Below, piece after piece: positions 1 through 8,000 of a stretch of DNA of 64,000 nucleotides; position 1 is the stretch's first letter; each line of letters starts with the position of its first letter. This stretch comes from Candidatus Gastranaerophilales bacterium (lineage in GTDB: Bacteria; Cyanobacteriota; Vampirovibrionia; Gastranaerophilales; Gastranaerophilaceae): assembly GCA_944326425.1 (NCBI GenBank), contig CALVDX010000004.1, forward strand, positions 1-64,000. The letters run 5' to 3'. Both the position numbers and the translations under genes were made by a program. The notes under the pieces were generated by a model, which worked only from the letters and a program-made list of their open reading frames with translations, had not been told where the DNA came from and made no database searches.

Positions 1-97
1 AATATTAAGAGTTCTAACGACTTATCAGGATATTTGTTCAATATTTTAATAGTCAAATTGATTGTTAAAAATAGTCATATAAACTGTTATTTCACAT

Positions 98-177
98 TGC
101 GTATGACAGATGGTGCGATTATTTCGGGCAATCGGCTTATGTAGCAGATTTCAGGGGGAGGAAATAATCAAACCATT
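98..177 (+). repeat. Inverted repeat copy A, hairpin-forming
   Basis: An ~80 bp sequence whose reverse complement recurs at 2448-2530 with only scattered differences. Each copy contains its own imperfect palindrome: ATGG..GATTATTT near one end pairs with AAATAATC..CCAT near the other. The rest of 1-404 is AT-rich and I see no other gene or RNA in it. The two copies point inward and bound a 2.3 kb island. No transposase is present and no target-site duplication was recognised. Confidence 0.75.
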
Positions 178-404
178 TGTACCATAAATACTCTTTTTAC
201 TCTTTTTCTACTCGGCACAGATGAAAATTCTTAATTATATGACACCCCGAAAATGTTTTTCAACTTCATAGTGTTGCGATTGCTTCTTGAATCCACCGCA
301 CTGTAAATGTTAAAAAATGTAAATATAAATTAAATTATTGTCAATTATTATTTTGTTCGGACTTGATATAAGTATTATGAAGGCTTAAGGAGGCATAAAG
401 CAGT

Positions 405-881
405 ATGGAATTACAAAATAATAAAGTAAACTTTACGGCAAGAATGGATGTAAGTAATGTTTCAAATAATTTAAAGCGCTGGAGAAGTGTGGCAAATCTT
501 TTTGAAACAAAGACAGCAAGAAGTCCGGAAGATGTTTTTACTCTGCTTCCGTCCCGTGAAGGTTCTTTAGATGTTGCATATCGTCTTGAGAATGTAGATA
601 TAAGTTTTTGCAAGCTTCAGATTCCGCAAATAAAGAAACTGTTAAAAGAAACGGATGATTCAATTGCGGCTTCTTTTGCAAAACTTCTGGTTATTTATCA
701 GGCACAGGTCAAAAAAATCGGATATGCAAAAGAGTTTCTTGACAAAATGAGTAACAACGGCAGAAATGTTGATGCTGATTTTACGGCTAAGTTATGGCGG
801 GTTGTTATGGAAAAATGTATGAAGGATGTCAATAAGTCTCTGGAGGCAAATACTTCACTCAATGTGTTTAGAAATGCTTAA
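405..881 (+). CDS. Hypothetical protein with N-terminal F-tag
   Basis: A 158-residue protein of unknown function. The ATG follows an AGGAGG ribosome binding site by about 12 bases. Its N-terminus (VNFTARMDV) carries the short phenylalanine-centred tag seen on several other unrelated proteins of this window. The remainder looks mostly alpha-helical, with no signal peptide or membrane segment and no catalytic motif that I recognise. It lies convergent to the nuclease gene, six bases away, inside the inverted-repeat-bounded island. Length and codon use resemble neighbouring genes, so I take it as real; the function is open. Confidence 0.7.
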   Translation: MELQNNKVNFTARMDVSNVSNNLKRWRSVANLFETKTARSPEDVFTLLPSREGSLDVAYRLENVDISFCKLQIPQIKKLLKETDDSIAASFAKLLVIYQAQVKKIGYAKEFLDKMSNNGRNVDADFTAKLWRVVMEKCMKDVNKSLEANTSLNVFRNA

Positions 882-887
882 TATAGA

Positions 888-1316
888 CTAATTCTTATAC
901 TCAAAACACATGCAGCCGCCTTTTTGCATCATGTATTCATTAACATTAACTTCTCCGGCATAGAGTATTCCTACATTCCGCTTATACCGCTTATCAATAT
1001 CGGTAAATTGTACTGTGATATTGTTGTTTGTTCTCAGCAGATTGGTAAGGATTTCTTTAGAATCTTTACCTCTTTGCACAACTTCCTCGATTGTCATTTT
1101 ATTCAGGTATGCCTGCTTATAAGCGCGGTCGCGTTTTGATGTTTCATAACAATCTATTCCCGTGAGCCGGATACTTATTTCTTTGCCGTTAACAATTCCT
1201 TTTACCGTGTCGCCATCAGTTACTTTTGTTATCCTGATGCTTTCGGTTTGTGCGGCAAAAATTGCCGGCATCAGTAAGATTACTATTAAAACAGCTGTGA
1301 TAATTCTTTTTTCCAT
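888..1316 (-). CDS. Secreted thermonuclease-family (SNase-like) nuclease
   Basis: A 142-residue member of the staphylococcal nuclease family, predicted to cut DNA or RNA outside the cytoplasm. Residues 1-22 form a signal peptide (hydrophobic core, then AIFAAQ). The family pattern is intact: VTDGDTVKG at 32-40 supplies the calcium-site aspartates, Arg50, Asp55 and Glu59 match the catalytic arginine, aspartate and glutamate, and Arg113 in YKRNVG matches the second catalytic arginine. There is no clear ribosome binding site before the ATG; a TATAAT lies only a few bases upstream, so the message may have almost no leader. It sits downstream of the LOG gene on the same strand. Confidence 0.85.
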   Translation of the reverse strand: MEKRIITAVLIVILLMPAIFAAQTESIRITKVTDGDTVKGIVNGKEISIRLTGIDCYETSKRDRAYKQAYLNKMTIEEVVQRGKDSKEILTNLLRTNNNITVQFTDIDKRYKRNVGILYAGEVNVNEYMMQKGGCMCFEYKN

Positions 1317-1385
1317 TATTATTATAATGAAAAAATTTTGTCCTGCTGTCTATTAGCCGCCATGGCAATTTTTAGGAGATATGGA

Positions 1386-2027
1386 TTATTTTCTTATTAT
1401 TGCTTTTACAATTTCGTTTTTATCGGAGAGGATTTTGAAAAAGTTTTCAGGTGCATTTTTAAGAAACTGCATCTTTGCCATCGTTTCGTACTGTTGTTTT
1501 ATCCCTGCAAAAAACTCCCTGCCTACAAGTATAATCTTTTTTAACCCGCACTCATTAGAATGGACATTGTGGCGGATAAGTGTTGCTGCTTCCTGCATAG
1601 TGGTGGTGCCGCCCGGAAATATAACAAAGTTATCGGAAACTTTTGTAAACTTCATTATTCTTTCGGATTCCGAACCGGCTTTTCCGATTATAACGCAGTC
1701 ATTAAGGTTCTCATCACCCCACAAAGGATTTACAATGATGGCAAGGTTTTGGATGGGCTTGCCTTCAAGATTTACGGCGGAACTCTCTTTTGCGGCATTA
1801 TATGCTGCTCCCATTATTCCCTTTGTCCCGCATCCCGTTATTATATTGTATCCGTTTTGTACAAATTCTTTTGTTGTTTTTGCACACAAATCAAGATATT
1901 CCATAAGCGGTTCTGTTGTTTTTGAACTGCCGAGAATGACAACGGATTTTGCTCTCTTTTCCTGTGTTGTGTAACTTTTATCTAATGCCGGTACGTTTCT
2001 GAATGTATCGACGGCTAAATTGTTCAT
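1386..2027 (-). CDS. LOG family protein (nucleoside-monophosphate phosphoribohydrolase-like)
   Basis: A 213-residue Rossmann-fold protein of the LOG (lysine decarboxylase-like) family, whose members cleave the base from nucleoside 5'-monophosphates such as cytokinin ribotides. The nucleotide-binding start is ILGSSKTTE (31-39), a glycine-rich GCGTKGIMGAA spans 65-75, and the signature PGG-TTTMQE lies at 138-146. The usual PGGxGTxxE has its second glycine replaced by threonine here. Glu146 is retained. There is no signal peptide, so it is cytoplasmic. The real substrate cannot be told from sequence; a general nucleotide-salvage or housecleaning role is the safe reading. Confidence 0.8.
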   Translation of the reverse strand: MNNLAVDTFRNVPALDKSYTTQEKRAKSVVILGSSKTTEPLMEYLDLCAKTTKEFVQNGYNIITGCGTKGIMGAAYNAAKESSAVNLEGKPIQNLAIIVNPLWGDENLNDCVIIGKAGSESERIMKFTKVSDNFVIFPGGTTTMQEAATLIRHNVHSNECGLKKIILVGREFFAGIKQQYETMAKMQFLKNAPENFFKILSDKNEIVKAIIRK

Positions 2028-2056
2028 ATCTTTATTAAATCACGAACAATGTGAAT

Positions 2057-2080
2057 AAAAAAGCAGGGCTTTTATTTTTT
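2057..2080 (-). terminator. Small hairpin with T-tracts on both sides
   Basis: A six-base stem (AAAAGC/GCTTTT) with a three-base loop and T-runs on either strand lies between the LOG start and the structured region further upstream. It could end transcription coming from 2445 towards the LOG gene, but the stem is short. Confidence 0.35.
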
Positions 2081-2214
2081 TTATCGCGACAACTTTAAAG
2101 CCAACTGTATTATAGGTAATTCACAGGATATTGCTCTTGCGGAGTTTGCTATGACCCGGGTATAACATTGTACATACACTATAACGCTGAAAAAGAATAG
2201 TTGTTTTTAAATTG

Positions 2215-2445
2215 TATCGATTTTGTCTATCTTACAATCAGGGAGTTTGTTCCATTGCTGTCTGCCCCGCTCCCGTATTTCATCAACTGTCTCAAAAGAA
2301 CACCGGGCAGGGACAGAAAGACCTTGCCCGGTTGCACCTAACTGTAATTACAAATTTTGCTGCAGAACTGTGTCTTTTGCAAAACTTTTCAGTCTCAGCT
2401 CTCTCGAACAATTCGCTCCGGTTTTTCTCCCGGATGTAAAAGAAT
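2215..2445 (-). ncRNA. Candidate structured RNA, unidentified
   Basis: This stretch has no convincing reading frame but several nested complementary arms: ACCGGGCA..TGCCCGGT around 2291-2330, TCCGG..CCGGA near 2418-2437, GGGAG..CTCCC near 2240-2275 and TTTTGC..GCAAAA near 2355-2390. The minus strand is preferred only because the downstream LOG gene lies on it. I compared it by eye with T-box, tmRNA, RNase P and SRP RNA hallmarks and found no match. It could also be a decayed mobile element. Confidence 0.3.
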
Positions 2446-2447
2446 AC

Positions 2448-2530
2448 ATGGTTTGATTATTTCCTGCCTCCTAAAATCCGCTACACAAGCCGATTGCCCA
2501 AAATAATCGCACCATCTGCCCTACGCAAAC
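2448..2530 (-). repeat. Inverted repeat copy B, hairpin-forming
   Basis: This is the partner of the repeat at 98-177, in opposite orientation. The same internal hairpin (GATTATTT with AAATAATC) is present. Identity by eye is around 85-90 percent over about 75 bases and then stops abruptly on both sides, as expected for a discrete element. Confidence 0.75.
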
Positions 2531-2570
2531 CACTCTCTTTATTACATTACACACAGTCTGAAGAATACTA

Positions 2571-2599
2571 AAAAAGATCTGCTTACGCAGACCTTTTTT
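2571..2599 (-). terminator. Bidirectional terminator after tRNA-Gln
   Basis: AAAAAGATCTGC and GCAGACCTTTTT form a 12-base stem (one A.C or G.T mismatch, depending on strand) around a TTAC loop, with a T-run on the minus strand right after the tRNA 3' end. Confidence 0.8.
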
Positions 2600-2601
2600 A
2601 A

Positions 2602-2676
2602 TGGCTGGGGCGAAAGGATTCGAACCTCTGAATGGCGGGACCAAAACCCGCTGCCTTACCGCTTGGCGACGCCCCA
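2602..2676 (-). tRNA. tRNA-Gln (anticodon TTG)
   Basis: Read on the minus strand, a seven-base acceptor TGGGGCG pairs with CGCCCCA, followed by discriminator G and an encoded CCA. The anticodon arm CGGGT-TTTGGTC-CCG gives anticodon TTG, and the T arm has the standard GGTTCGAATCC. It is 75 bases long, lies 75 bases downstream of tilS and is followed by a strong hairpin, so it may share the long upstream transcript. Confidence 0.95.
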
Positions 2677-2751
2677 ACGGGATTACTATTTTAGTTTATT
2701 ATATCAACGCGGATTGTCAAGGGGGGATGTTATAAAAATTTCGGGTTACCC

Positions 2752-4071
2752 CTATATAAATTTCAACAGGTGTGTCGGTTTATTTTTTACTGCAATGCTG
2801 CTGCTTAAGCCTATTTGCGGCACCCATAGAATTTCATCCCCGCATGCCAGTACCGGAATGCTTTTTCTCTTGTGTGCGGCAATATTCCTGCCGCTTAAGT
2901 ATTTTTTTAGTACCATTTTGCCGCTCATCCCGAAAGGCTTGATAATATCGCTGCTTTTGCCGTAACGCAGAGTTAGCGGAAAATTTATCTTTGATAAATC
3001 AACATACGCCATCCCGCTATTATCGTCCGGAAATTTGTCGGGTTCTGCATATGTTTTCTCAATAATCAGTGTATTTTTTACAAAATTATACTCCCCGCAG
3101 CCTGTAATGGTTACTTCTTGCCGGTTAGTCGTTTCCTCCATGTAGATTACACATTCTCTGTTATTTACCCCGAGCCACACACCTGTTGTAAGTGATTTTT
3201 TCTTTTCTTCTTTTTGGCTGCAATTTTCCAAAATAAATTCCAGACACTCTTTAATCCGCTTAAAGTCGTATTCCTCAAGGTATTTGGATAGCAATAAATA
3301 AATGAGTTTTTGTTTAACAGGATTAGAGAGTTTTAAAAATTCAGGAATGATTATTCTATTTTTTTCAATAGCTTTTCCTGCTGCAATTTCAATATATTCA
3401 TTAATGATTTCGTCATCAAGTCTTGCAAGCTCTGACAGTTTATTAACAGCAGATTTTAACTCTGCATTGATTCCTTCCATTTTCGGGATAATTTCGTGTC
3501 TGATAAAATTGCGTTTATATTTTGTATCAAAGTTTGAGGAGTCAATATTTGGAATAATACCGTGAGTTTTGCAGTATTTTTCTATTTCTGCGCGAGAACA
3601 ATCGATAACCGGGCGGTAAATATTTCCGCGAACCGGCTGAATCCCTTTTAATCCCGCAATGCCTGTCCCCTTTATAATCCTGTATATTACGGTTTCTACG
3701 TTGTCGTCGCTGTTATGGGCAGTAAAAATACCGTTCGCGCTGTATTTTTTCAATACCAGTTCAAAAAATTCGTACCTTGCTTCGCGTGCTGCGGTTTCCG
3801 TTTTTTTTAAATCTTTCGGGGCGCGTTCACTGTAAAATTCTATTCCGCGGGCATTGCAAAACTCTCTGCATCGACCTTCTTCCTCATCAGCTTCAACCCT
3901 CCAGCCGTGGTTATAATGTGCTGCAATCAGTTTTATATCAGATTTTGAGAGTACATCAAGCAAACACATGGAATCATAACCGCCGGAAAAACCAACAACA
4001 AAGGTTTTCCCGTACAGATTGTATTTTTCTAAAAAAGCTTTAACTTTTTCTTCTACCCGTTCTTGCTGCAT
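2752..4071 (-). CDS. tilS: tRNA(Ile)-lysidine synthetase TilS
   Basis: TilS uses ATP to attach lysine to C34 of the CAU-anticodon tRNA-Ile so that it reads AUA. The 439-residue protein shows the PP-loop SGGYDS at 29-34, followed by the N-type ATPase core with HNSDDNVETV and the FIRHEIIPK segment. Its C-terminal substrate-binding domain (PFGMSGKMVLKKYLSG and VLACGDEILWVPQIG) is complete. The ATG overlaps the end of the Clp N-domain gene by 19 bases, which points to coupled translation as the last protein gene of the operon that begins near 8663. An essential, well-conserved enzyme; identification is firm. Confidence 0.95.
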   Translation of the reverse strand: MQQERVEEKVKAFLEKYNLYGKTFVVGFSGGYDSMCLLDVLSKSDIKLIAAHYNHGWRVEADEEEGRCREFCNARGIEFYSERAPKDLKKTETAAREARYEFFELVLKKYSANGIFTAHNSDDNVETVIYRIIKGTGIAGLKGIQPVRGNIYRPVIDCSRAEIEKYCKTHGIIPNIDSSNFDTKYKRNFIRHEIIPKMEGINAELKSAVNKLSELARLDDEIINEYIEIAAGKAIEKNRIIIPEFLKLSNPVKQKLIYLLLSKYLEEYDFKRIKECLEFILENCSQKEEKKKSLTTGVWLGVNNRECVIYMEETTNRQEVTITGCGEYNFVKNTLIIEKTYAEPDKFPDDNSGMAYVDLSKINFPLTLRYGKSSDIIKPFGMSGKMVLKKYLSGRNIAAHKRKSIPVLACGDEILWVPQIGLSSSIAVKNKPTHLLKFI

Positions 4072-5402
4072 TCATTTAGAATCCCGTATTTGATTTCAAC
4101 GGCATCAACCCCGAGCTGTGCAAGTACTTTCATTGCAAGCGATGACGGCTCTTCTGTTATTGCAGAAAGTAAATCTTCTGACCCTATTTTAGTTTTGTTT
4201 TGCTTCTTTGCAAGCAGCCAGGCGCGTTCAAGAACACGTTTTGCGCGTTTTGTGTAAACTATTTCCTTATCAAAATACTCGTTTCCGAACCCTACAAGGT
4301 TTTCAACAACAAGTCTTGCGTCTTTTAGTGTGATTTCAAGTTCTTTGAGCACAGTTGCACCAATCCCTGTCCCTTCCGCAATAACACCGAGTAAAAACAT
4401 CTCCGTGCCGACAATATTTCTGCCGATACGGCGTGCCTCTTCTTTTGCAAGTCTTAAAATCCGCAAAGTTTCCGGCATTTGTTTTTCTATAGGTTTTACA
4501 ATGTCATGAATAAGCTGTTCCTCATTTACTTTTAAGTCTTTTAAGACATCGTACGCAAGTCCTTTTTTAGCGGAAAGAATACTTAAAACAACGTGTTCGG
4601 GACGTACAACCGATGATCCGTACTCTTTTGCGATTTGCAGCGCCAGATTCATTACGCCGAAAGCGTTCGGTGTAAAAATAATTTTTTTATCTTCAAACTC
4701 TGCCTGCCTGGATTGCTGTTTATTAAGCTCTTCTGTAAAAGTTTCCGGCGTAACTCCTTTTTCAGCCAGTATTTTACCAAGATCTGATGACGGGTCCTCT
4801 AAAATAGCGCTGAAAATCTGTTCTGTTCCTAAAATTTCGTAGTGCGATGCTGATAATTTTGCGGCTGCGTTTTCAAGAATATTTGAAAGTTCCGAGCCTT
4901 CATAAATTGATTCAAAGCAGGCTTTATTTTTATCCTCTTCGTCCTCAGCTTCCGGATGGACAAGTTTTTTAGTTTTTCTTTGTACAAGTTTGGTCAGGAT
5001 TTCTCGCGCCTGATAAAAATCAAAACCGAAGCTTGATAAAAGTTTTTCAATATTAGGGTCTTTATCAGTAATAATTACCAGAAAAATATGTTCAAACAGG
5101 ATGTTTTCATTACCCGTTTTTTTTGCGTAGTCGAGTGTACGTTTGAGGATTTCTTTGCACTCTTTGCCAAACGGAACTTCGCGGTTATGAGTGTTTGCAG
5201 AATATTCAACCTCCATTTTATCAAGCAGTGCTTGCTCTGTTATATTGTGCATTTTAAAAAGTTTTAGGGAAATACCCTTCGCTTCCTTTACGAGAGCCAG
5301 CAGAATATGCTCCGGCTTAACTTCGCTGCTGCCGAGTTCAGCTGCTGTATTCCGTGCTTCAATTATTACATTTACCGCTTTTTCCGTGAATTTTTCTAAC
5401 AC
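4053..5402 (-). CDS. Three tandem Clp N-terminal domains, no ATPase
   Basis: The 449-residue protein consists of six Clp N-repeats, that is three double Clp_N domains, at about 2-145, 165-300 and 305-445. Each repeat has the pattern A-x-(A/G)-(H/S)xxxxExxLL. The last domain (RRIGRNIVGTEMFLLG, GTGIGATVL, YTKRAKRVLE) closely resembles the N-domain of cyanobacterial ClpC. No Walker motif follows. In ClpA/ClpC this domain binds adaptors and substrates; a free array could be an adaptor, a decoy or a sensor of misfolded proteins. The start is GTG, seven bases after GGAG. It follows the DUF1292 gene almost without a gap and overlaps tilS. Confidence 0.85.
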   Translation of the reverse strand: MLEKFTEKAVNVIIEARNTAAELGSSEVKPEHILLALVKEAKGISLKLFKMHNITEQALLDKMEVEYSANTHNREVPFGKECKEILKRTLDYAKKTGNENILFEHIFLVIITDKDPNIEKLLSSFGFDFYQAREILTKLVQRKTKKLVHPEAEDEEDKNKACFESIYEGSELSNILENAAAKLSASHYEILGTEQIFSAILEDPSSDLGKILAEKGVTPETFTEELNKQQSRQAEFEDKKIIFTPNAFGVMNLALQIAKEYGSSVVRPEHVVLSILSAKKGLAYDVLKDLKVNEEQLIHDIVKPIEKQMPETLRILRLAKEEARRIGRNIVGTEMFLLGVIAEGTGIGATVLKELEITLKDARLVVENLVGFGNEYFDKEIVYTKRAKRVLERAWLLAKKQNKTKIGSEDLLSAITEEPSSLAMKVLAQLGVDAVEIKYGILNECSKNG

Positions 5403-5404
5403 AT

Positions 5405-5668
5405 TTACTCCTCATCATCCTGAATATTTTCAATATACTCTGAAACCCTTGCAAATTCATCATCTTCAAGGTTTATAAAGGCAATATCATCGTCCTCTTC
5501 CATTATTTTCATAACAACAAATTCTGCATCTTCTTTATCTTTTTCATCCTGCGGAAGTAACAGAGCGTATTCATTCCCTTCAAATTCAACAATGTTAAAT
5601 AATTCGCAATAAATAGTTTTTCCGTTCTCGTCAACTATTTCTATAATATTTTCTGTATTTTCGCCCAT
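5405..5668 (-). CDS. DUF1292 family protein
   Basis: An 87-residue acidic protein matching DUF1292 (YrzB-like): an N-terminal IVDENGKTIYCELF strand pair, EGNEYALLLP in the middle, and a C-terminal VMKIMEEDDDIAFINLEDDEE-like segment. The function of the family is unknown. It is often found directly next to ruvX in other bacteria, as here, where it begins 20 bases after ruvX ends. A good AAAGGA ribosome binding site precedes the ATG. The downstream Clp N-domain gene uses a ribosome binding site within this gene's last codons. Confidence 0.85.
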   Translation of the reverse strand: MGENTENIIEIVDENGKTIYCELFNIVEFEGNEYALLLPQDEKDKEDAEFVVMKIMEEDDDIAFINLEDDEFARVSEYIENIQDDEE

Positions 5669-5687
5669 TTAAGATCCTTTCCACCAA

Positions 5688-6092
5688 TCATTTTAGTTTT
5701 GACAAATATTGTTCAAGAATAATACATGCACTTTCTATATCAACAAGACCTTTATTTTTTCTAAAATCAACTTTCCTTTCGCGGAGTCGTTCTTCTGCCA
5801 AATCGGATGTCAACCTTTCATCTTCAAATATTATATCAAAATCAGAAAAATATTTTGCAAATTCTTCACAATCATTAGCCTGGCTGCCTTTTGACCCGTC
5901 CATATTAAGCGGCAATCCTATGACTATTTGTTTAACATGGTTTTCTGATGCTATTTTTAAAATTTCTTCAGCAGCTTTCTTTTCCGGCTGGCGCTCAATG
6001 CAGGTATTGGGCACGGCTGTTATATGGAGAAAGTCGCTTAGGGCTATCCCAATACGTTTTGTTCCGATATCTAACCCCATGATTTTAAACAT
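5688..6092 (-). CDS. ruvX: Putative Holliday junction resolvase / pre-16S rRNA nuclease RuvX (YqgF)
   Basis: A 134-residue RNase H-fold nuclease of the YqgF/RuvX family, implicated in maturing the 5' end of 16S rRNA and in Holliday junction cleavage. The hallmarks are GLDIGTKRIGIALSD at the N-terminus, VIGLPLNMDGSKG in the middle and DERLTS then DIESACIILE near the end, which supply the acidic active site. I place the start at the ATG giving MFKIMGLDIG, matching family length; an in-frame TTG 21 bases upstream lacks a ribosome binding site. It overlaps the preceding solenoid gene by 8 bases. Confidence 0.9.
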   Translation of the reverse strand: MFKIMGLDIGTKRIGIALSDFLHITAVPNTCIERQPEKKAAEEILKIASENHVKQIVIGLPLNMDGSKGSQANDCEEFAKYFSDFDIIFEDERLTSDLAEERLRERKVDFRKNKGLVDIESACIILEQYLSKLK

Positions 6093-7683
6093 CTTGTACC
6101 CATTCCGCTTCAATGCCGGTAATGATTAAATCTAATTCCAGACGTTTAAACTCTTCTGCTTTTGATTTTGACCGTTTTGTAAATACGTCCAGTGTTTTAC
6201 TTTCATTTTGAAGCTGCCAGCGTTTGCCTATATAATGTTCGTAAATACTTCTTTTCAGAATGAACATAAACAGTTCTTTGTTATTTACTGCAGAAGCTAT
6301 TTTGTCTGCAAGTTCTTCATCTCCTTCAAGTTTTTTCAGGTATGCGGCAAGCAGAATTTTCCCGTTTTGTGCTTCAATTTCTTCCGTTGTAAAAATACTG
6401 TCATATTCCTCTGTTGCAAAGTTACTGAAATTGGTGCTGAATTGATTTGCGCGGAGTTTTGCGTTGAGTTTTTTAATTAATTCCGCAAACTCGTCAGATG
6501 TGTAGCAGTCAAAAAACCATCTTTCAACAAAATCCAAATTGGAAATTGTTTCAATATCATAATTATTTAATTCAACTGTTTTAAAATTCAAATCAGGTTC
6601 TGCTTCTTCAATATCGGATAAAATACTTCTCCAGCAAATGTATTCATAGGGGATAATTTCATTATTTTTGCGTGAAGTTTTTTCTGCGGTATTTAGCAGA
6701 TATTTGACAAATTCCGGAGATATTTCAACGCATCTGCTTCCGTTTACAAACCGGTCTTTTATCATTAAATAATCTTCTTCGGAGATAGAATTAAAACCGA
6801 AACTGTCAAGCATACCGTACCGGTTGTTGATAACTATTGCAAGAAGCTGTATTGAATTGTCTTCAAAGCGTTTTCTTGTAAAGATGATAGCCATATTGCC
6901 ATGCCCGTCGGGGTATGAAACAATTGACTTGTAAGGAGCTGAAACGGATAAAACTTCCCTGTAGAATTTAAGCGTTTCATCAACGCGAATACCTGAAAGT
7001 TTTAGTTTAGACATGTTTTTGTTAATGACAGATTTAAGTTCGTCGTTTACAAACTCAAGCGACTTTTCAAGTTCGTGATACGCAAGCTGTGACTTTGTAT
7101 CGCCGAGAAGATTAAGCGCCGCAAGTCCTTCTCTGCTGTCAGGAGCGTATAAAAATACCGGGATAATAATATTGGCAAGCGCATCACCGTCGTAATCTTC
7201 TTTTAAAGAGTCAAGAAGAGTTACTTTGTCATCTTCGCTTAAAGCTTTTAAAAAGTCCATGAAGTCTATTTGCGCTTCCGGGTTCATCAGCGCAGAGGCA
7301 AGGACTTCTTTTGTTTCATCTTCAATAATATTTTCTATATCTGCAATGTAGTCTTTAACAGAAAGATAGTTACAGTCGGGGTTAAGCTGGCTCAGGAGAT
7401 TAAAAGCTGCGATTTTCATACTGTCAGGGTATTCATTGTCTTTGATATATCCCCACAGATAGTCCTCCAGTGTATTTTTTTCTACAATTTGATTGAGTAT
7501 GAAAAGAATGGCGGATAACTTTTTATCGTTACCGGAAAGGGCTTCTTTCAGTGCAATTTCTGTTATATATTTATCTTCCCCGGTATTTTTGAGTATTTCT
7601 ATACTGTCCAAACAATCACTGCTGCCTAGTTCAAGCTTTGATAACAGCATCAGAAATTCAGCTTTTATTTGGATTTTATTCAT
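6085..7683 (-). CDS. Hypothetical alpha-solenoid (HEAT-like) protein
   Basis: A 532-residue cytoplasmic protein with no signal peptide. The first ~240 residues are short paired helices with evenly spaced leucines and alanines (for example LKEALSGNDKKLSAILFIL, MKIAAFNLLSQL, EGLAALNLLGD), typical of HEAT/ARM solenoids that serve as protein-binding scaffolds. The second half (VSAPYKSIVSYPDGHG, MAIIFTRKR, NNRYGMLDSFGFN) looks like a separate alpha/beta domain that I do not recognise. The ATG follows GGAG. It sits between the free ClpX-type zinc finger and ruvX in one operon, so a scaffold role with its neighbours is possible but unproven. Confidence 0.75.
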   Translation of the reverse strand: MNKIQIKAEFLMLLSKLELGSSDCLDSIEILKNTGEDKYITEIALKEALSGNDKKLSAILFILNQIVEKNTLEDYLWGYIKDNEYPDSMKIAAFNLLSQLNPDCNYLSVKDYIADIENIIEDETKEVLASALMNPEAQIDFMDFLKALSEDDKVTLLDSLKEDYDGDALANIIIPVFLYAPDSREGLAALNLLGDTKSQLAYHELEKSLEFVNDELKSVINKNMSKLKLSGIRVDETLKFYREVLSVSAPYKSIVSYPDGHGNMAIIFTRKRFEDNSIQLLAIVINNRYGMLDSFGFNSISEEDYLMIKDRFVNGSRCVEISPEFVKYLLNTAEKTSRKNNEIIPYEYICWRSILSDIEEAEPDLNFKTVELNNYDIETISNLDFVERWFFDCYTSDEFAELIKKLNAKLRANQFSTNFSNFATEEYDSIFTTEEIEAQNGKILLAAYLKKLEGDEELADKIASAVNNKELFMFILKRSIYEHYIGKRWQLQNESKTLDVFTKRSKSKAEEFKRLELDLIITGIEAEWVQDV

Positions 7684-7702
7684 ATTAACTCCACGGGTTT
7701 AA

Positions 7703-7990
7703 TTACTTAGCTTTACCCCAGAATGCGTCAAGTATCATTTGGGCTTCTGCAGACGGAAGTCTGTCGTTGAGGATAAGGTACTGTACGGCAATCATTGTAC
7801 ATTCAGCGCAAATATTTACCCCGGGGCCTTTGACCATTTTTATAACTTCTGCGGAAGAGCGTCCGCAAAAGCTGCAGTTAATCAGTTCTCTGGAGGGGAT
7901 AAATTCACTTTGAGCGTGGTGATGCTCATGTTTTTTAGGTTCTTTTTTTTCACGTTTTGCACCGAGTTTTACAATTTTATCTTCTGACAT
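7703..7990 (-). CDS. Free ClpX-type C4 zinc finger protein
   Basis: A 95-residue protein whose core (CSFCGRSSAEVIKMVKGPGV then ICAEC) matches the zinc-binding domain that starts ClpX, with CxxC-(x18-20)-CxxC spacing. ClpX uses this domain to dimerise and to bind adaptors such as SspB. Here nothing of the AAA+ unfoldase follows; a short helical tail ends the protein. The N-terminal 30 residues are basic and histidine-rich (KHEHHHAQSE). In the same operon lies a protein made only of Clp N-domains, which makes a role in Clp protease control the natural hypothesis. Confidence 0.85.
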   Translation of the reverse strand: MSEDKIVKLGAKREKKEPKKHEHHHAQSEFIPSRELINCSFCGRSSAEVIKMVKGPGVNICAECTMIAVQYLILNDRLPSAEAQMILDAFWGKAK

Positions 7991-8000
7991 AATTACCTGC

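Noticed and set aside
1381-1974. A 197-codon frame opposite the LOG gene
   Set aside because: It is fully antisense to a gene with a clear family signature and has no family features of its own; a shadow frame.
2215-2445. T-box riboswitch before the LOG gene
   Set aside because: GGTGCAACC recalls the T-box but lacks the required TGG(N)ACC that pairs with the tRNA end, and the gene is not a tRNA- or amino-acid-related one.
98-2530. Integron cassette (attC sites) for the inverted repeats
   Set aside because: The hairpins lack the RYYYAAC/GTTRRRY core sites, and the copies are in opposite orientation; no integrase is present.
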